DNA of 61,963 nt from Stenotrophomonas maltophilia (GTDB lineage Bacteria; Pseudomonadota; Gammaproteobacteria; Xanthomonadales; Xanthomonadaceae): assembly GCA_002364755.1 (NCBI GenBank), contig DEZI01000032.1, forward strand, positions 7,873-69,835, read 5' to 3'. Of the stretch, positions 47,901-53,951 are shown piece after piece. The notes beneath the pieces are model-generated. The model made no database searches and was not told the origin of the DNA. It saw nothing but the letters and a program-made list of their open reading frames with translations. How positions within the stretch are numbered: position 1 is the first letter of the stretch; every line of letters begins with the position of its first letter. Both the position numbers and the translations under genes were made by a program.

Positions 47901-50900
47901 CTCGCACATGCGGTAAGCGAAGTTGACCGCACCCGCGGCCGCGCCGCCGGGCACCGAGATGGTGCCGTTGGGGTTGAGCACGTAGCCGCTGGGCGCGCCC
48001 AGCAGGCTCAGGATCACTTCGGCCGGCGCCGGCGGAATCGCACCGTTGATGGTGTCGTTGGCCAGCACGCTGATGGTGGTGCCACCGGTGGCGGGATTCA
48101 GCAGGCTGCCGCGGAAATCGTCGTCGTTGGCGACCAGGGTGCCGGCATTGACGTTGAGGGTTGCCGTGGCGGTGCTGCAGACGGTGGTATACGGCGCCGC
48201 CAGGCAGGCCTGGTAGGTGAAGGTCGTGGTGCCGGTGAACTGCGCCGGCGGGGTGTAGGTGAAGCTGCCATCGGCGTTGAACACCAGCCCCTGCGGCGCA
48301 GTACCCGTGACCGCGTAGGTGCTGCCGGCGGCGACGCGGTCGTTCACCGACACGTTGCCGCTGACCGCACGCCCGACCTGGGTGGTGAAGCTGTCCGCCA
48401 CGGCCTGCGGCGCGATCACCACGGCGATGGTGGCGGTGGCGCAGTTGCTGGTGCCGGCCTGGCACAGCTGGTAGGTCAGGCTCAGCGGGCCGGCGGGAGC
48501 ACCGCCCGGCACCTGCAGTTCGCCGGTGGGCGCCAGCGTGAAGCCGGCCGGCGGGGCATTGATCAGCGACAGAGTGGCCTGCGCCGGGTCGATCGCCACA
48601 CCGTTGAGGGCGTCGTTGGCCAGCACGCTGGCCGTGGTGCCACCGGTGCCGGGCACCGGCGCAGCGGTGAAGTCGTCATTACCGGCCACGACGGCGGCGA
48701 CGGCCACGTTCACCGTCACCGTAGCGGCATCGCAGACGCCGCCATTGGGCGCCGGCAGGCAGACCTGGTAGCGGAAGCTGTCCGCGCCCGCGTACGTGCC
48801 CTGCGCGGTGTAGCTGAAGCTGCCGTCGGCATTGACGCTGACCGCACCGTGCGCGGCACCGGCCAGCAGGCTGAACTGCGAGCCCGCCGGCACGTTGTCG
48901 TTGCCGGCCACGCTGCCGCCCAGCGCGACGCCCGCGGTCGCGGCAAAACTGTCGTCCACCGCATCGGGGGCGATGATCAGCTGCACGTTGGCGGTGGCGC
49001 AGTTGGTTGCGCCCGGCAGTTCGCAGATCTGGTAGGTGAAGTTGAAAGCGCCCGACGCTGCGCCGGCCGCCACCTGCAGCTGGCCAGCGGCGTTGGCGGT
49101 GATGCTGGCCGGTGCGCCGTTCAGTGCCAGGCTGACGCCCGCCGGTGTCACCGCCGTGCCGTTGAGGGTGTCGTTGCCGAGCAGGCTGATGGCAGTGGTG
49201 GTCCCCGGCTGCAGCGGCGTGGCGAACATATCGTCGGCCGCCGCCAGCTGGTTGGCGGCCACGGTCACGGTCACCGTTGCGGTATCGCAGACGGTGCCGT
49301 TCGGTGCCGGCAGGCACAGCTGGTAGGTGAAGGTATCCTGCCCGGTATTGGCGTTGGCCGGGGTGTAGGTGAAGGTGCCATCGGCGTTGACCACGGCCGT
49401 GCCGCGGGTGGCCTGGGTGCCCAGCGTGAAGACCGAGCCGCTGGCAAAGTTGTCGTTGCCGGCCAGGGTGCCGGTCACCGGTCGACCACCGCCCGGGGTG
49501 CTCACCGCATCGTCCACCGCATCGGGGCTGACCACTAGGTTTGCGGTGGCCGTGGCGCAGTTGGTCGGCGCGGCGTTGTCGCACATCCGGTACAGCAGCG
49601 ACAGCGGGCCAGCCGCCGCCGTGGCCGGCACGACGATGGTGCCGTTTGGGTTGATCGAGAAGCCGCTGGGCGCGCCGACCAGGCTCAGCGTCACCTGCGC
49701 CTGGCTGACCGGGACGTTGTCGAAGGTGTCGTTGCCGAGCACCGTAAGCGTGGTACCGCCTGCACCCGGCGGCAGCGGCGTGGCGAAGGTGTCGTCGTTG
49801 GCGACCAGCACGTTGGCACCCACCACCACCGATGCGATCGACGTCGAGCAGACGCTGGCATTCGGCGCAGGCAGGCACACCTGGTAGTTGATCTGCACGG
49901 GCTGGGTGATGTTGCCGGCCGGTGCGTAGGTCAGCGTGCCGGTGCTGCTGATGGTGGCGCCCGCAACCGGCGTACCGGTCTGGCTGTAGGTGGCGCCAGC
50001 CGGCGCGTTGTCGTTGGCGGCCAGGTTGCCGGTCAGCGATGGGGTGCCCGCCTGCACGTTGAAGCTGTCGGCCACGGCTGTGGGTGCGATGACCAGGCTG
50101 GCTGTGGCAGTGGCGCAGTTGGTCGGCGAGGCGTTCTCGCAGATCTGGTAGCCGATCGACGTCGCCCCCGACGCCGCACCGGCCGGCACCGCGATGACGC
50201 CGGCGCTGTTGATGGTGAAGCCCGCCGGCGCGTTCTGCAGCGAGATGATCAGGTTGCCGCCGACCACCGGCTGGCCGTTCAGGGTGTCGTTGCCCAGCAC
50301 CGTCGGCGTGCTGCCGCCGATGGTGGAGGAAATGGGCGTGGCAAAGCTGTCGTTGGCCGCGACCAGCGCATTGGCCTGCACCGGCACGGCCGGGGTGGTA
50401 GCGGTGTTGTCGCCCGGGGTCGGGTCGGTGGTGCCCGACGGCAGCACCAGCGACACGCTGTTGGCCGGCACCGTGGCCGGGGTCGCGGCCGGCGCCGTGC
50501 CGTTCACCAGCAGCACCACGCTGTCACCCACGCCCACGTTGACCAGCACGTTCACCGCATTGCCGCTGCCACTGGGCTGCGCACAGGACGACGCGGTCGT
50601 GGTCGCCTGGCAGGTCCAGGTCACGTTGGTCAGCAGCGAGGACACCGTATCGACCACGCCGACGCCACTGGCCGCCGACGGCCCTGCGTTGTTCACCTGG
50701 ATGCGGTACTGCACCGGGCCACCTGCGGCCACGGGGCTGGCGCTGACCAGGCTCTTGCTCACGCTGAGCTGCGCCTGCAACGCCAGTGCATTGGTATCGG
50801 TGGCGCTGTTGTTGCCCGGCGTCGGGTCGGCCACGTCGGTCGGTGCGGTCACCGTGGCGGTGTTGTTCAGCGGGTTCGGGTAGCTCTGCGCCAGCAGCGG

Positions 50901-50990
50901 CGGCGGCAGCAGCAACGCCAGCACGGCCATGGCATGCGCGATGCCGGCCGATGCCCTGCCTGCCCTGCCCTGCCTGCCCACTGCTGCCAT
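35934..50990 (-). CDS. Giant Cys-paired repeat surface protein with DUF11, SdrD-like and OmpA-like C-terminus
   Basis: About 5,018 residues. After a Sec-type signal (VLALLLPPPLLAQS) come the end strands of a DUF11 domain and one DUF11 copy, then about 22 tandem units of ~184 residues (about 210-4263). Each unit has two cadherin/Big_9-like halves: one with SVLANDSLNG and YQICE...NC, one with VAGNDN, DGSFTYTPP and YQACLPAPN...C. Three diverged half-units, a DUF11 domain (about 4657), an SdrD-like VFDDRNGNGIQDDGE segment (about 4795) and a degenerate OmpA-like domain (about 4913) follow, the last possibly binding peptidoglycan. I chose the ATG at 50990 (AGGA 7 nt upstream; signal near the N-terminus); 51038 also has a good ribosome site, and the frame opens at 51083. 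Probably a huge adhesin or matrix protein; function unproven. Confidence 0.85.
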   Translation of the reverse strand: MAAVGRQGRAGRASAGIAHAMAVLALLLPPPLLAQSYPNPLNNTATVTAPTDVADPTPGNNSATDTNALALQAQLSVSKSLVSASPVAAGGPVQYRIQVNNAGPSAASGVGVVDTVSSLLTNVTWTCQATTTASSCAQPSGSGNAVNVLVNVGVGDSVVLLVNGTAPAATPATVPANSVSLVLPSGTTDPTPGDNTATTPAVPVQANALVAANDSFATPISSTIGGSTPTVLGNDTLNGQPVVGGNLIISLQNAPAGFTINSAGVIAVPAGAASGATSIGYQICENASPTNCATATASLVIAPTAVADSFNVQAGTPSLTGNLAANDNAPAGATYSQTGTPVAGATISSTGTLTYAPAGNITQPVQINYQVCLPAPNASVCSTSIASVVVGANVLVANDDTFATPLPPGAGGTTLTVLGNDTFDNVPVSQAQVTLSLVGAPSGFSINPNGTIVVPATAAAGPLSLLYRMCDNAAPTNCATATANLVVSPDAVDDAVSTPGGGRPVTGTLAGNDNFASGSVFTLGTQATRGTAVVNADGTFTYTPANANTGQDTFTYQLCLPAPNGTVCDTATVTVTVAANQLAAADDMFATPLQPGTTTAISLLGNDTLNGTAVTPAGVSLALNGAPASITANAAGQLQVAAGAASGAFNFTYQICELPGATNCATANVQLIIAPDAVDDSFAATAGVALGGSVAGNDNVPAGSQFSLLAGAAHGAVSVNADGSFSYTAQGTYAGADSFRYQVCLPAPNGGVCDAATVTVNVAVAAVVAGNDDFTAAPVPGTGGTTASVLANDALNGVAIDPAQATLSLINAPPAGFTLAPTGELQVPGGAPAGPLSLTYQLCQAGTSNCATATIAVVIAPQAVADSFTTQVGRAVSGNVSVNDRVAAGSTYAVTGTAPQGLVFNADGSFTYTPPAQFTGTTTFTYQACLAAPYTTVCSTATATLNVNAGTLVANDDDFRGSLLNPATGGTTISVLANDTINGAIPPAPAEVILSLLGAPSGYVLNPNGTISVPGGAAAGAVNFAYRMCEAALPTNCDDGAVQLLLAPVAVNDNVSTTVGVPVSGNVASNDNVPAGATFSVTGSAPAGLVLAAGGAFTYTPPAGTQGVVTFAYQACLPAPNDTVCAGATVTVNVNAGTLVAGDDDFRATPIGAGGGSTLSVLLNDSLNGTQPPASADVLLSLVGAPSGFTLDASGVLNVDAGVPSGALTLTYQLCETALPSNCDSAQIRLVVAPTAVADVFSTPAAQLLSGSVASNDNAPVGAVFTVSGTMPDGLQLGRDGTFQYTPPAGFTGPVSFSYQACLPAPDGALCSTAGATINVNAGTLMAMDDDFSATPLAPGASSSTSVLVNDSLNGSVPPPAGSVTLTLVGAPSGYALTNAGLLQVPASAAAGATVLNYQICETAAPSNCASASIRLVVTPSAQNDSYSTAAGQPLNGSVGDNDNVPAGAVFTVVGATPAGLSFGGGGSFTYLPPVNVVSPVTFTYQACLPAPNTTLCATATASINITVGSLAANDDNFSAAPINPVTGGSTPSVLLNDALNGSTPPAAADVLLSLTGAQAGISLNPDGTVTVAAGVPAGGRTLTYQLCEAAAPGNCANATLRLVVAPSAIDDALSTPAGQALTSSVASNDNVGSSAQFTVVGTAPAGLSFNADGSFVYTPAAGFSGAVTFSYQVCLAAPDNGICAQATATLNVNSGTLVAVDDTITAPVAAGSATSSVLGNDTLNGTTPAATDVVLSLVGAPSGFSIAADGTIAVATGTAADAVSLTYQVCEAAATTNCATANVALVVAPAPANDAFAVQAGLSVTANVATNDGMPVGSIFTLQGTPPAGVTFNADGSFTYAPPAGTTSPTSFVYQACLPAPNTTVCGTATVTLNINNGALLANNDSFGAIAPGGTTASVLANDTLNGVSPPASANVALSLVGAPAGFSINPTGTVSVPTDAASGATTLTYQVCETAAANNCATASIALVVRPTPVNDTISVQAGQANTGNVAGNDAMPAGSTWNVPSPPQGLVFNGNGSFTYTPPAGTLGPVTFSYQACLPAPDAAVCGTATATLTIAVSAIVANDDAFAAPLTAGSVTPSVLANDVLNGVTPPPSAAVQLLLVAPPAGFVINNDGSVQIPASAVAGATTLTYQLCETASPTNCATAAITFVVTPAPQADAFAVQAGASLTGASVATNDNLPAGSSWAVQGTPPAGLAFNADGSFSYTPPVGTTGAVTFTYQACLPAPNNTVCGTATATLNVNTGTLVAADDSFSGIAAGGTTSSVLANDSLNGTTPPAPASVQLSLVGAPAGFAINPDGTLVVPGGVLSGATTLTYQICETAVPGNCDTATVALVIAPSPQADAYSVQAAGTISNGNVAANDNLPTGSQFSVQGTVPNGLDFNTDGSFTYTAPGNTPSPVTFTYQACLPAPNAALCGTATVTLNINNGNLIAVDDSFTLAPGGSAATSVLGNDSLNGVSPPAAGTVLVSLVGAPAGFVLAADGVLTVPAGIVSGPLTLTYQACEAAVSGNCDTASIALVVLPAPQADVFSVQAGQVLSASVAGNDNMPAGSNWTVQGATPAGLVFNTDGSFSYTPPTGVTGAVTFLYQVCLAAPNATDCATAQATLNVSNGTLLAGDDTLAGIAPGGTSAASVLANDSLNGVSPPPPGDVVLSLVGAPAAFTLNPNGTITAGSGAMSGPTTLTYQICEAVAPGNCATASVTVVVNPAPQDDAAAVQVGQSLSASVAGNDNMPAGSSWSLPGTPPAGFSFNSDGSYTYAPPAGTSGPVVVAYQVCLPAPNANLCGTATLTLNINNGALVAADDTLTGVAAGTTSSASVLANDSLNGNSPPAGSSVVLSLVGAPAGYAITAQGTISVPSTAVSGPVTLTYQICEAAAANNCDTANATVVVSPSPQPDAFAVQVGQTLSAGVAGNDNVPPGALYSVQGTAPDGLVMTATGAFTYTPPPGRLGVVTFDYQVCLPAPNAAVCGVTTATITINNGTLVAGDDSFSNIAPGSTVGTSVLANDSLNGVSPPAAGTVTLALVGAPAGFSISADGLITVATGVQSGATTLTYRICEVASPANCDTASVLVVVSPAPQPDAFAVQAGQTLAGSVAGNDNMPVGSSWSVQGTAPAGLTFNTDGSFTYAPPAGTTGPITVTYQACLPAPNAALCGTTTFSLNINNGDLVAGDDVITGVVAGGTSAASVLANDRLNGASPAPAAGVRLSLVGAPAGFTLNPDGTITVGSGVLAGSTTLTYQLCEAAAANNCDTASVTIVVTPTPQADAFSMQAGQQLANSVAGNDSMPAGSSWSVQGTTPTGLVFNADGSFTYTPPVGTLGSVSFTYQACLPAPNGSVCGTATVTLNVNTGTLVAGDDSFSNIAPGTASPSVLANDSLNGVTPPPAASVSLSLVGAPTGFSINPDGTISVGSGVVSGSTTLTYQICEVAASSNCATASVNVVVSPAPQADAFSVQAGQSVNNNVAGNDNMPAGSTWSVQGATPAGLVFNGDGSFSYTPPAGTTGPVTFTYQTCLPAPNAALCGTATVTLNVNSGTLVAGNDSFTGIAPGGTTPSVLANDLLNSVSPPAAGSVTVSLVGAPAGFTIAADGTISIGTGVTSGTTTLTYQVCEAAASSNCATATVNLVVSPAPQADAFSVQAGQVLSNTVAGNDNLPTGASFSVQGATPPGLVFNTDGSFTYTPPAGTTGVVDFTYQACLPAPNAALCNTATVSFNIGTGTLLAGNDSFSGIAPGGTTPSVLANDSLNGVSPPAAGTVTLGLVGAPAGFAINADGTISIGGGVTSGATTLTYRICEAASPSNCATATVAVVVSPVPQADAFSVAAGQTLSNSVAGNDNLPAGSSWSVQGATPAGLVFNTDGSFTYTPPVGTTGAVTFIYQACLPAPDAALCGTATVTLNVNTGTLVAGDDSFTGIAPGGTTPSVLGNDSLNGVTPPPANTVTLGLVGAPAGISINPDGTISIGSGVPSGPTSITYQVCEVAAPSNCANATVSVVVSPAPQPDAFSVRAGQVLSNTVAGNDNMPAGSTWSVQGATPPGLVFNADGSFTYTPPAGTLGAVTFTYQVCLPAPNAAQCGTASVTLNVNTGTLVAGDDSFSGIAPGGTTPSVLANDSLNGASPPAAATVTLTLVGAPAGFGINPDGTISIGTGVTSGPTTVTYQVCEVAAPGNCATASVTVVVSPAPQPDTFSVQAGQTLANSVAGNDNMPAGSVWSVQGATPAGLLFNADGSFTYTPPVGTSGPVSFTYQVCLPAPNAALCSTATVTFNVGGAANVVLAVNDDFSSTPVDPSVGGTIARSVLDNDSFNNVSPPPVGSVVASLTGSTPGYTMNNQGQIMVAPGVQAGQVQLAYQLCENGVPANCTTAIATVLVQGPVGALLAVDDTGGPVGPEGRTRLLNVFANDTFNSAALDPAQVNFVPVGTNALTFSTDGWVDVAAGLAPGSYSTTYTLCLVSQPTVCDVGTVTVTVIAAEPGVVAEDDRIDMPQNGVVEIDVLGNDRVDGTPVDPATVTVTITAPPPYGDATVLPNKRIRFAVLANFAGIQSLDYQVCDVADPSMCASASVTITVEPNVLTLADDAVTAETSGPLLINVLANDSTRTAPLDPASLQVAAAPAHGTVQCANGVCTYTPAAGFSGTDSFRYRVCDLSVPTPLCAEANVAVTVAGQQAVLRLTKVAAKRTAQIGDLVRYTVTIDNVGEVDANGATLLDTLPPGFTFVSGGFAVQDADNDARTSGVQPLRIDGIDVPVGERATVVYYLRVGAGTGTGVHTNRITAIDGQNRSIANVATADVDVRVDPLLDESLIVGSVFDDRNGNGIQDDGERGIPGVRVAAVEGLVMETDAFGRYHLVGIPGGEARGRNFILKVDPSTLPAGARFTTPNPLVRRITPGLPVRFDFGVRMPDGALSSESAPAAAVPRPARVELGQALFASGSATLAADRAGVLDKAAQALVARGGGRVLLVAAAGEEALAGQRAQTVRDALASRLPADVAAATRIEVHGSDGRVLQRLAIEPPGGLSPSAGTRSGEGR
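38200..50370 (-). repeat. About 22 tandem coding repeats of ~549-552 bp
   Basis: Units repeat every 549 or 552 bp, seen for instance at 38866, 39415 and 39964 (step 549) and at 41062, 41614 and 42166 (step 552). Units in the 3' part (about 38.2-44 kb) are much more alike than those in the 5' part (about 46-50 kb), whose halves vary in length. Repeated DNA of this size is prone to recombination and assembly collapse. Confidence 0.85.
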
Positions 50991-51099
50991 GCGTCCGTCC
51001 TCGAATGCACGCCGTCGCCTGCTGCAGGCATCCGGCATCGGTGGTCCTGTCCTTCCCCCGCGCAGGGCATTCCCCGCGCGCACTGCACTGCACCGCGCG

Positions 51100-53256
51100 C
51101 TAGTAGGCGCCCGGGTTGTTGCTGAAGCTCACTGGCACGCTGATCGTTGCCTGGCCACCGTTGACCAGGTTCACGCCCACGTTCACTGCATCGCCGCCCA
51201 CCGCGCCGCCACTGGCCGCCGCGCAGGTGCTGCCGCTGGTCGCGCTGCAGGTCCAGGCGCCACGCAGGGTGGTGCCGTTGGGCAGGGTGTCGGTGACCGT
51301 CGCATTGGTCACCGCATCGGGCCCGTTGTTGACCACCTGCAGCGTGTAGGTCGCCGTGCCACCCGGCGTATAGGTGCCGCTGCCATCGCTCTTGGTGATC
51401 GACAGGTCGGCCTGCCGAGTCCGGTTGGTGATGCGGCACACCAGGGTGGTGGCGGTGGCGGTCATCGCCGGCGCCTGCAGGGTGAAACTGCCGCCGCTGC
51501 CGGACGAGACCACGGTGTTGTTCTGGTCGATGCACTGCCAGGTGCTGGCATAGCGGGTCAGCGTGGTGCCGGCTGCCGCCGCTTCGGCCAGTGCATAGCT
51601 GCCGCCGGGTACGGTGATGATCGCCGCCGTGGCACCGTTGTTGCCGACGTTGCTGGCCGAGCCCACCGTGTTGCCGTTGTAGGTGATGGACAGGTTGAAG
51701 CGGCCGGTATCGCTGGTCGGCTGCAGGTCCTTCACCAGCTGCAGGGTGGCGGCGCAGGCCTGGGTTACACCTTCCACGGTGAATACCGCCTGGCCGATAC
51801 GGATGCCGAGCAGGCCCAGAAGATTGTCGACCACGCCGCCCAGCACCGCGGTCAGCACGGGTGTCACCACTGCATTGACCTGCGTGCGTACCGGCGTCAG
51901 CAGCGCGTTGACGATGCCGTTGACCAGGTCGGCCACCGGCAACGGCAGCGGCAACGAGCCCAGCAGGGTCACCTGCGGATTGCCGCTGGTGAGCTGGATG
52001 TTGAGCGAATTGACCAGCGTGGACACCAGCGTGGCCGCGCTGACCGTGCCAGCGGTGAGCGTGCGTGTCTGTGGATAGGGCCCGGTGAAACTGGCGCTCT
52101 GCAGCCCCGGTGTCGCGGTGGCGTAACCGCGGATGCTTACCGCGATGGGAATGGTGATGTCGGCCACCGGGACGAGCGCACCCAGCACGGTGGCGCTCAC
52201 CCGGACCTTCACGCTCAGATTGGTCAGCGTAGCGGCGGTGAGGGCGGTGTCGGTCAGTACCGTGCTGCGGTTGAAGAAGGTGGCGTCGCTGATCTGGCCG
52301 ACATACAGGTTCACCAGGCCCGGGCGCGCCTGCAGGGTCACCGCGTTGCCGACCAGGTTCACCGCCGAGATCGAACCTTCGGCGCGTGCGACATCGGCGT
52401 AGACCTGCAGGTGCAGCACGTCGGCGCTGATGCTGGTGTTGGACAGCGAGACTCCCAGCAGGTTGAGCCCGTTCAACGCGGCGGTGAGGGTGCCGGTGTT
52501 CAGGCCCTGCACCAGGTCCAGGTCGAGCTTGATGCGGATGGCCGCGCTGTGGAATGCCGCGCCCACCGTGCCGCAGTTGTAGCTCGGCGGCTCGATCACC
52601 TGCGCCCACAGGCGCACGTTGGCCACGCCGTTCAGACCGAGTGCCGCGGTGTTCACCGTGATCGGCGTCGGCGTGGTCAGCACGTTGCGGAAGTTGTAGA
52701 GCTGCACGCCGCCCGTCAGCAGGTCGAGCACGTTCAGGCGCACCGTAGCCAGCGAACCGGTCGGCAGCGCGACCTGCAGGATGTCGGCCAAGCGGATGCT
52801 GCCAGAGGTTCCGGCCACGCCCAGCGGCAGCGCGTTCAGCACGTTGGCCGCAGCGGTCTGGCCGTCGGCCTGTAGCACCTGCACCATCGCCGCACGCAGC
52901 TGGCCCAGGCTGATGTTGGTGTTGAGCACCTGGCTGGGGTCGCTGACGGTGACACCGCCATTGAGCTGGGTCAGCAGTGCATTCAGATTGACGTTGGCGC
53001 CCGCCAGGCTGTTCCAGTCGGCGACGCTGAGACTGAGGCTGGTGCCCGGCAGCAGCGCGCTGAACAGCAGGTTGAGAAGCGGGCTCTGGGTGGAATCGAC
53101 CGAGACCAGGCGCGGCCCGGCGCTGACGCAGGCCCCGGCGGTGCAGGCGGACTGGGCCTGTGCGCGGCCCAGGCAGGAAAGCAGTGCCAGGACCACCAGC
53201 ATCACCAGCGCCTGCCAGCGCAATGACGATGCTTTCACGCCCTTCACATTAACCAT
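51100..53256 (-). CDS. Secreted TadG-like/DUF11 protein, first gene of the giant operon
   Basis: 718 residues with a Sec signal (VLALLSCLGRAQAQS). Residues about 35-260 resemble the conserved region of TadG-like Flp-pilus proteins (DWNSLAGANVNLNALL, TNISLGQLRAAMVQVL, LNVLDLLTGGVQ). A long beta-rich middle is followed by a prealbumin-like segment and a C-terminal DUF11 domain (DLSITKSDGSGTYTPGGTAT...) that stops at FSNNPGAY, before its last strands. Those strands appear at the start of the next protein. The start at 53256 has GGAG 4 nt upstream; the frame is open 11 codons further. Probably surface-exposed and acting with the giant protein. Confidence 0.78.
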   Translation of the reverse strand: MVNVKGVKASSLRWQALVMLVVLALLSCLGRAQAQSACTAGACVSAGPRLVSVDSTQSPLLNLLFSALLPGTSLSLSVADWNSLAGANVNLNALLTQLNGGVTVSDPSQVLNTNISLGQLRAAMVQVLQADGQTAAANVLNALPLGVAGTSGSIRLADILQVALPTGSLATVRLNVLDLLTGGVQLYNFRNVLTTPTPITVNTAALGLNGVANVRLWAQVIEPPSYNCGTVGAAFHSAAIRIKLDLDLVQGLNTGTLTAALNGLNLLGVSLSNTSISADVLHLQVYADVARAEGSISAVNLVGNAVTLQARPGLVNLYVGQISDATFFNRSTVLTDTALTAATLTNLSVKVRVSATVLGALVPVADITIPIAVSIRGYATATPGLQSASFTGPYPQTRTLTAGTVSAATLVSTLVNSLNIQLTSGNPQVTLLGSLPLPLPVADLVNGIVNALLTPVRTQVNAVVTPVLTAVLGGVVDNLLGLLGIRIGQAVFTVEGVTQACAATLQLVKDLQPTSDTGRFNLSITYNGNTVGSASNVGNNGATAAIITVPGGSYALAEAAAAGTTLTRYASTWQCIDQNNTVVSSGSGGSFTLQAPAMTATATTLVCRITNRTRQADLSITKSDGSGTYTPGGTATYTLQVVNNGPDAVTNATVTDTLPNGTTLRGAWTCSATSGSTCAAASGGAVGGDAVNVGVNLVNGGQATISVPVSFSNNPGAY

Positions 53257-53570
53257 GCATCGTTCTCCGCCGATTTTTGGCAGAGGCACGCCGTGACGAC
53301 GTGATCAACGCGTCGTCCTGGAGTAATCGCTCCGCCGGTGTCGCTCCCTGCGTGGGACTGCGTTCATTTCCGGTTCGGTGCGATTAACGCGAGGCAACGA
53401 AAGGCCGTCAAACAAGACGGCGTGAAATCGGGGGGAAGAGGCGCTTGCTGGCGCGCAGGAACGACGCGCAGGCCTCTTGAAATGCAGACAGGGACAGCAA
53501 TTCTGTACACGCAGAAAAAGTATTGCTGTCAAGGAAGCAGCGCTTACCGAACATGGAGAGGGGGTGAAAA
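53257..53570. promoter_or_regulatory. Structured divergent promoter region of the giant operon and XRE gene
   Basis: About 314 bp with lower GC than the neighbours and several dyads: GACGACG/CGTCGTC (53295-53317), GCCGTC/GACGGC with a 6-nt loop (53404-53421), AAGAGGC/GCCTCTT spanning 53436-53478, and GACAGCAAT/ATTGCTGTC (53493-53530). The last lies 40 bp upstream of the XRE start and could be its operator. No small ORF is convincing. The giant operon therefore has a leader of up to 300 nt with hairpins. Confidence 0.5.
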
Positions 53571-53933
53571 ATGCAGTCGATGTGCGACAGAATCCGGCGG
53601 GCCCGACTAACGGCTGGCCTTTCTCAGACGCAGTTGGCGTTGCATTGCGGGGTCCGCCGCAGCGCCGTGGCACAGTGGGAACGTGAGGGCGGCACCGTTC
53701 CCAGCGTCCAACATCTCTCGAAACTCGCGGTTGTGACGCAGGTCCACTTCGAGTGGGTGGCCACCGGTCGTGGCCCCGGGCGTCCCGACGATGGCGAACT
53801 GGCGCCACCGGAGACCGCAGTGGTGGATGCGGCGCGCAGCCCGCAGGAAAACGCGATCCTGACCCTGCTGCGGCGGTTGCCACCGCGCAAGCGCCAGGTC
53901 GCCCACGCCATCATCGAAATGCTGACCGAGTAA
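53571..53933 (+). CDS. XRE family transcriptional regulator
   Basis: 120 residues. The N-terminal 60 are a Cro/C1-type helix-turn-helix: IRRARLTAGLSQTQLALHCGV then RRSAVAQWEREGG and PSVQHLSKLA. The C-terminal half is a short linker and a helix (ILTLLRRLPPRKRQ), perhaps for dimerisation. GAGGGGG before the ATG supports the start at 53571. It is divergent from the giant surface-protein operon and the most obvious candidate regulator of it, and probably of itself. Confidence 0.88.
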   Translation: MQSMCDRIRRARLTAGLSQTQLALHCGVRRSAVAQWEREGGTVPSVQHLSKLAVVTQVHFEWVATGRGPGRPDDGELAPPETAVVDAARSPQENAILTLLRRLPPRKRQVAHAIIEMLTE

Positions 53934-53951
53934 GGCCTCGCCCGCGCGTCG

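Noticed and set aside
53320..53560. Cyclic di-GMP riboswitch in the giant operon leader
   Set aside because: Hairpins are present, but the conserved GEMM core sequences were not found on either strand.
53305..53883. 192-residue minus-strand gene opposite the XRE regulator
   Set aside because: Arg/Pro-rich, no family, no ribosome site, and antisense to a clear helix-turn-helix gene.
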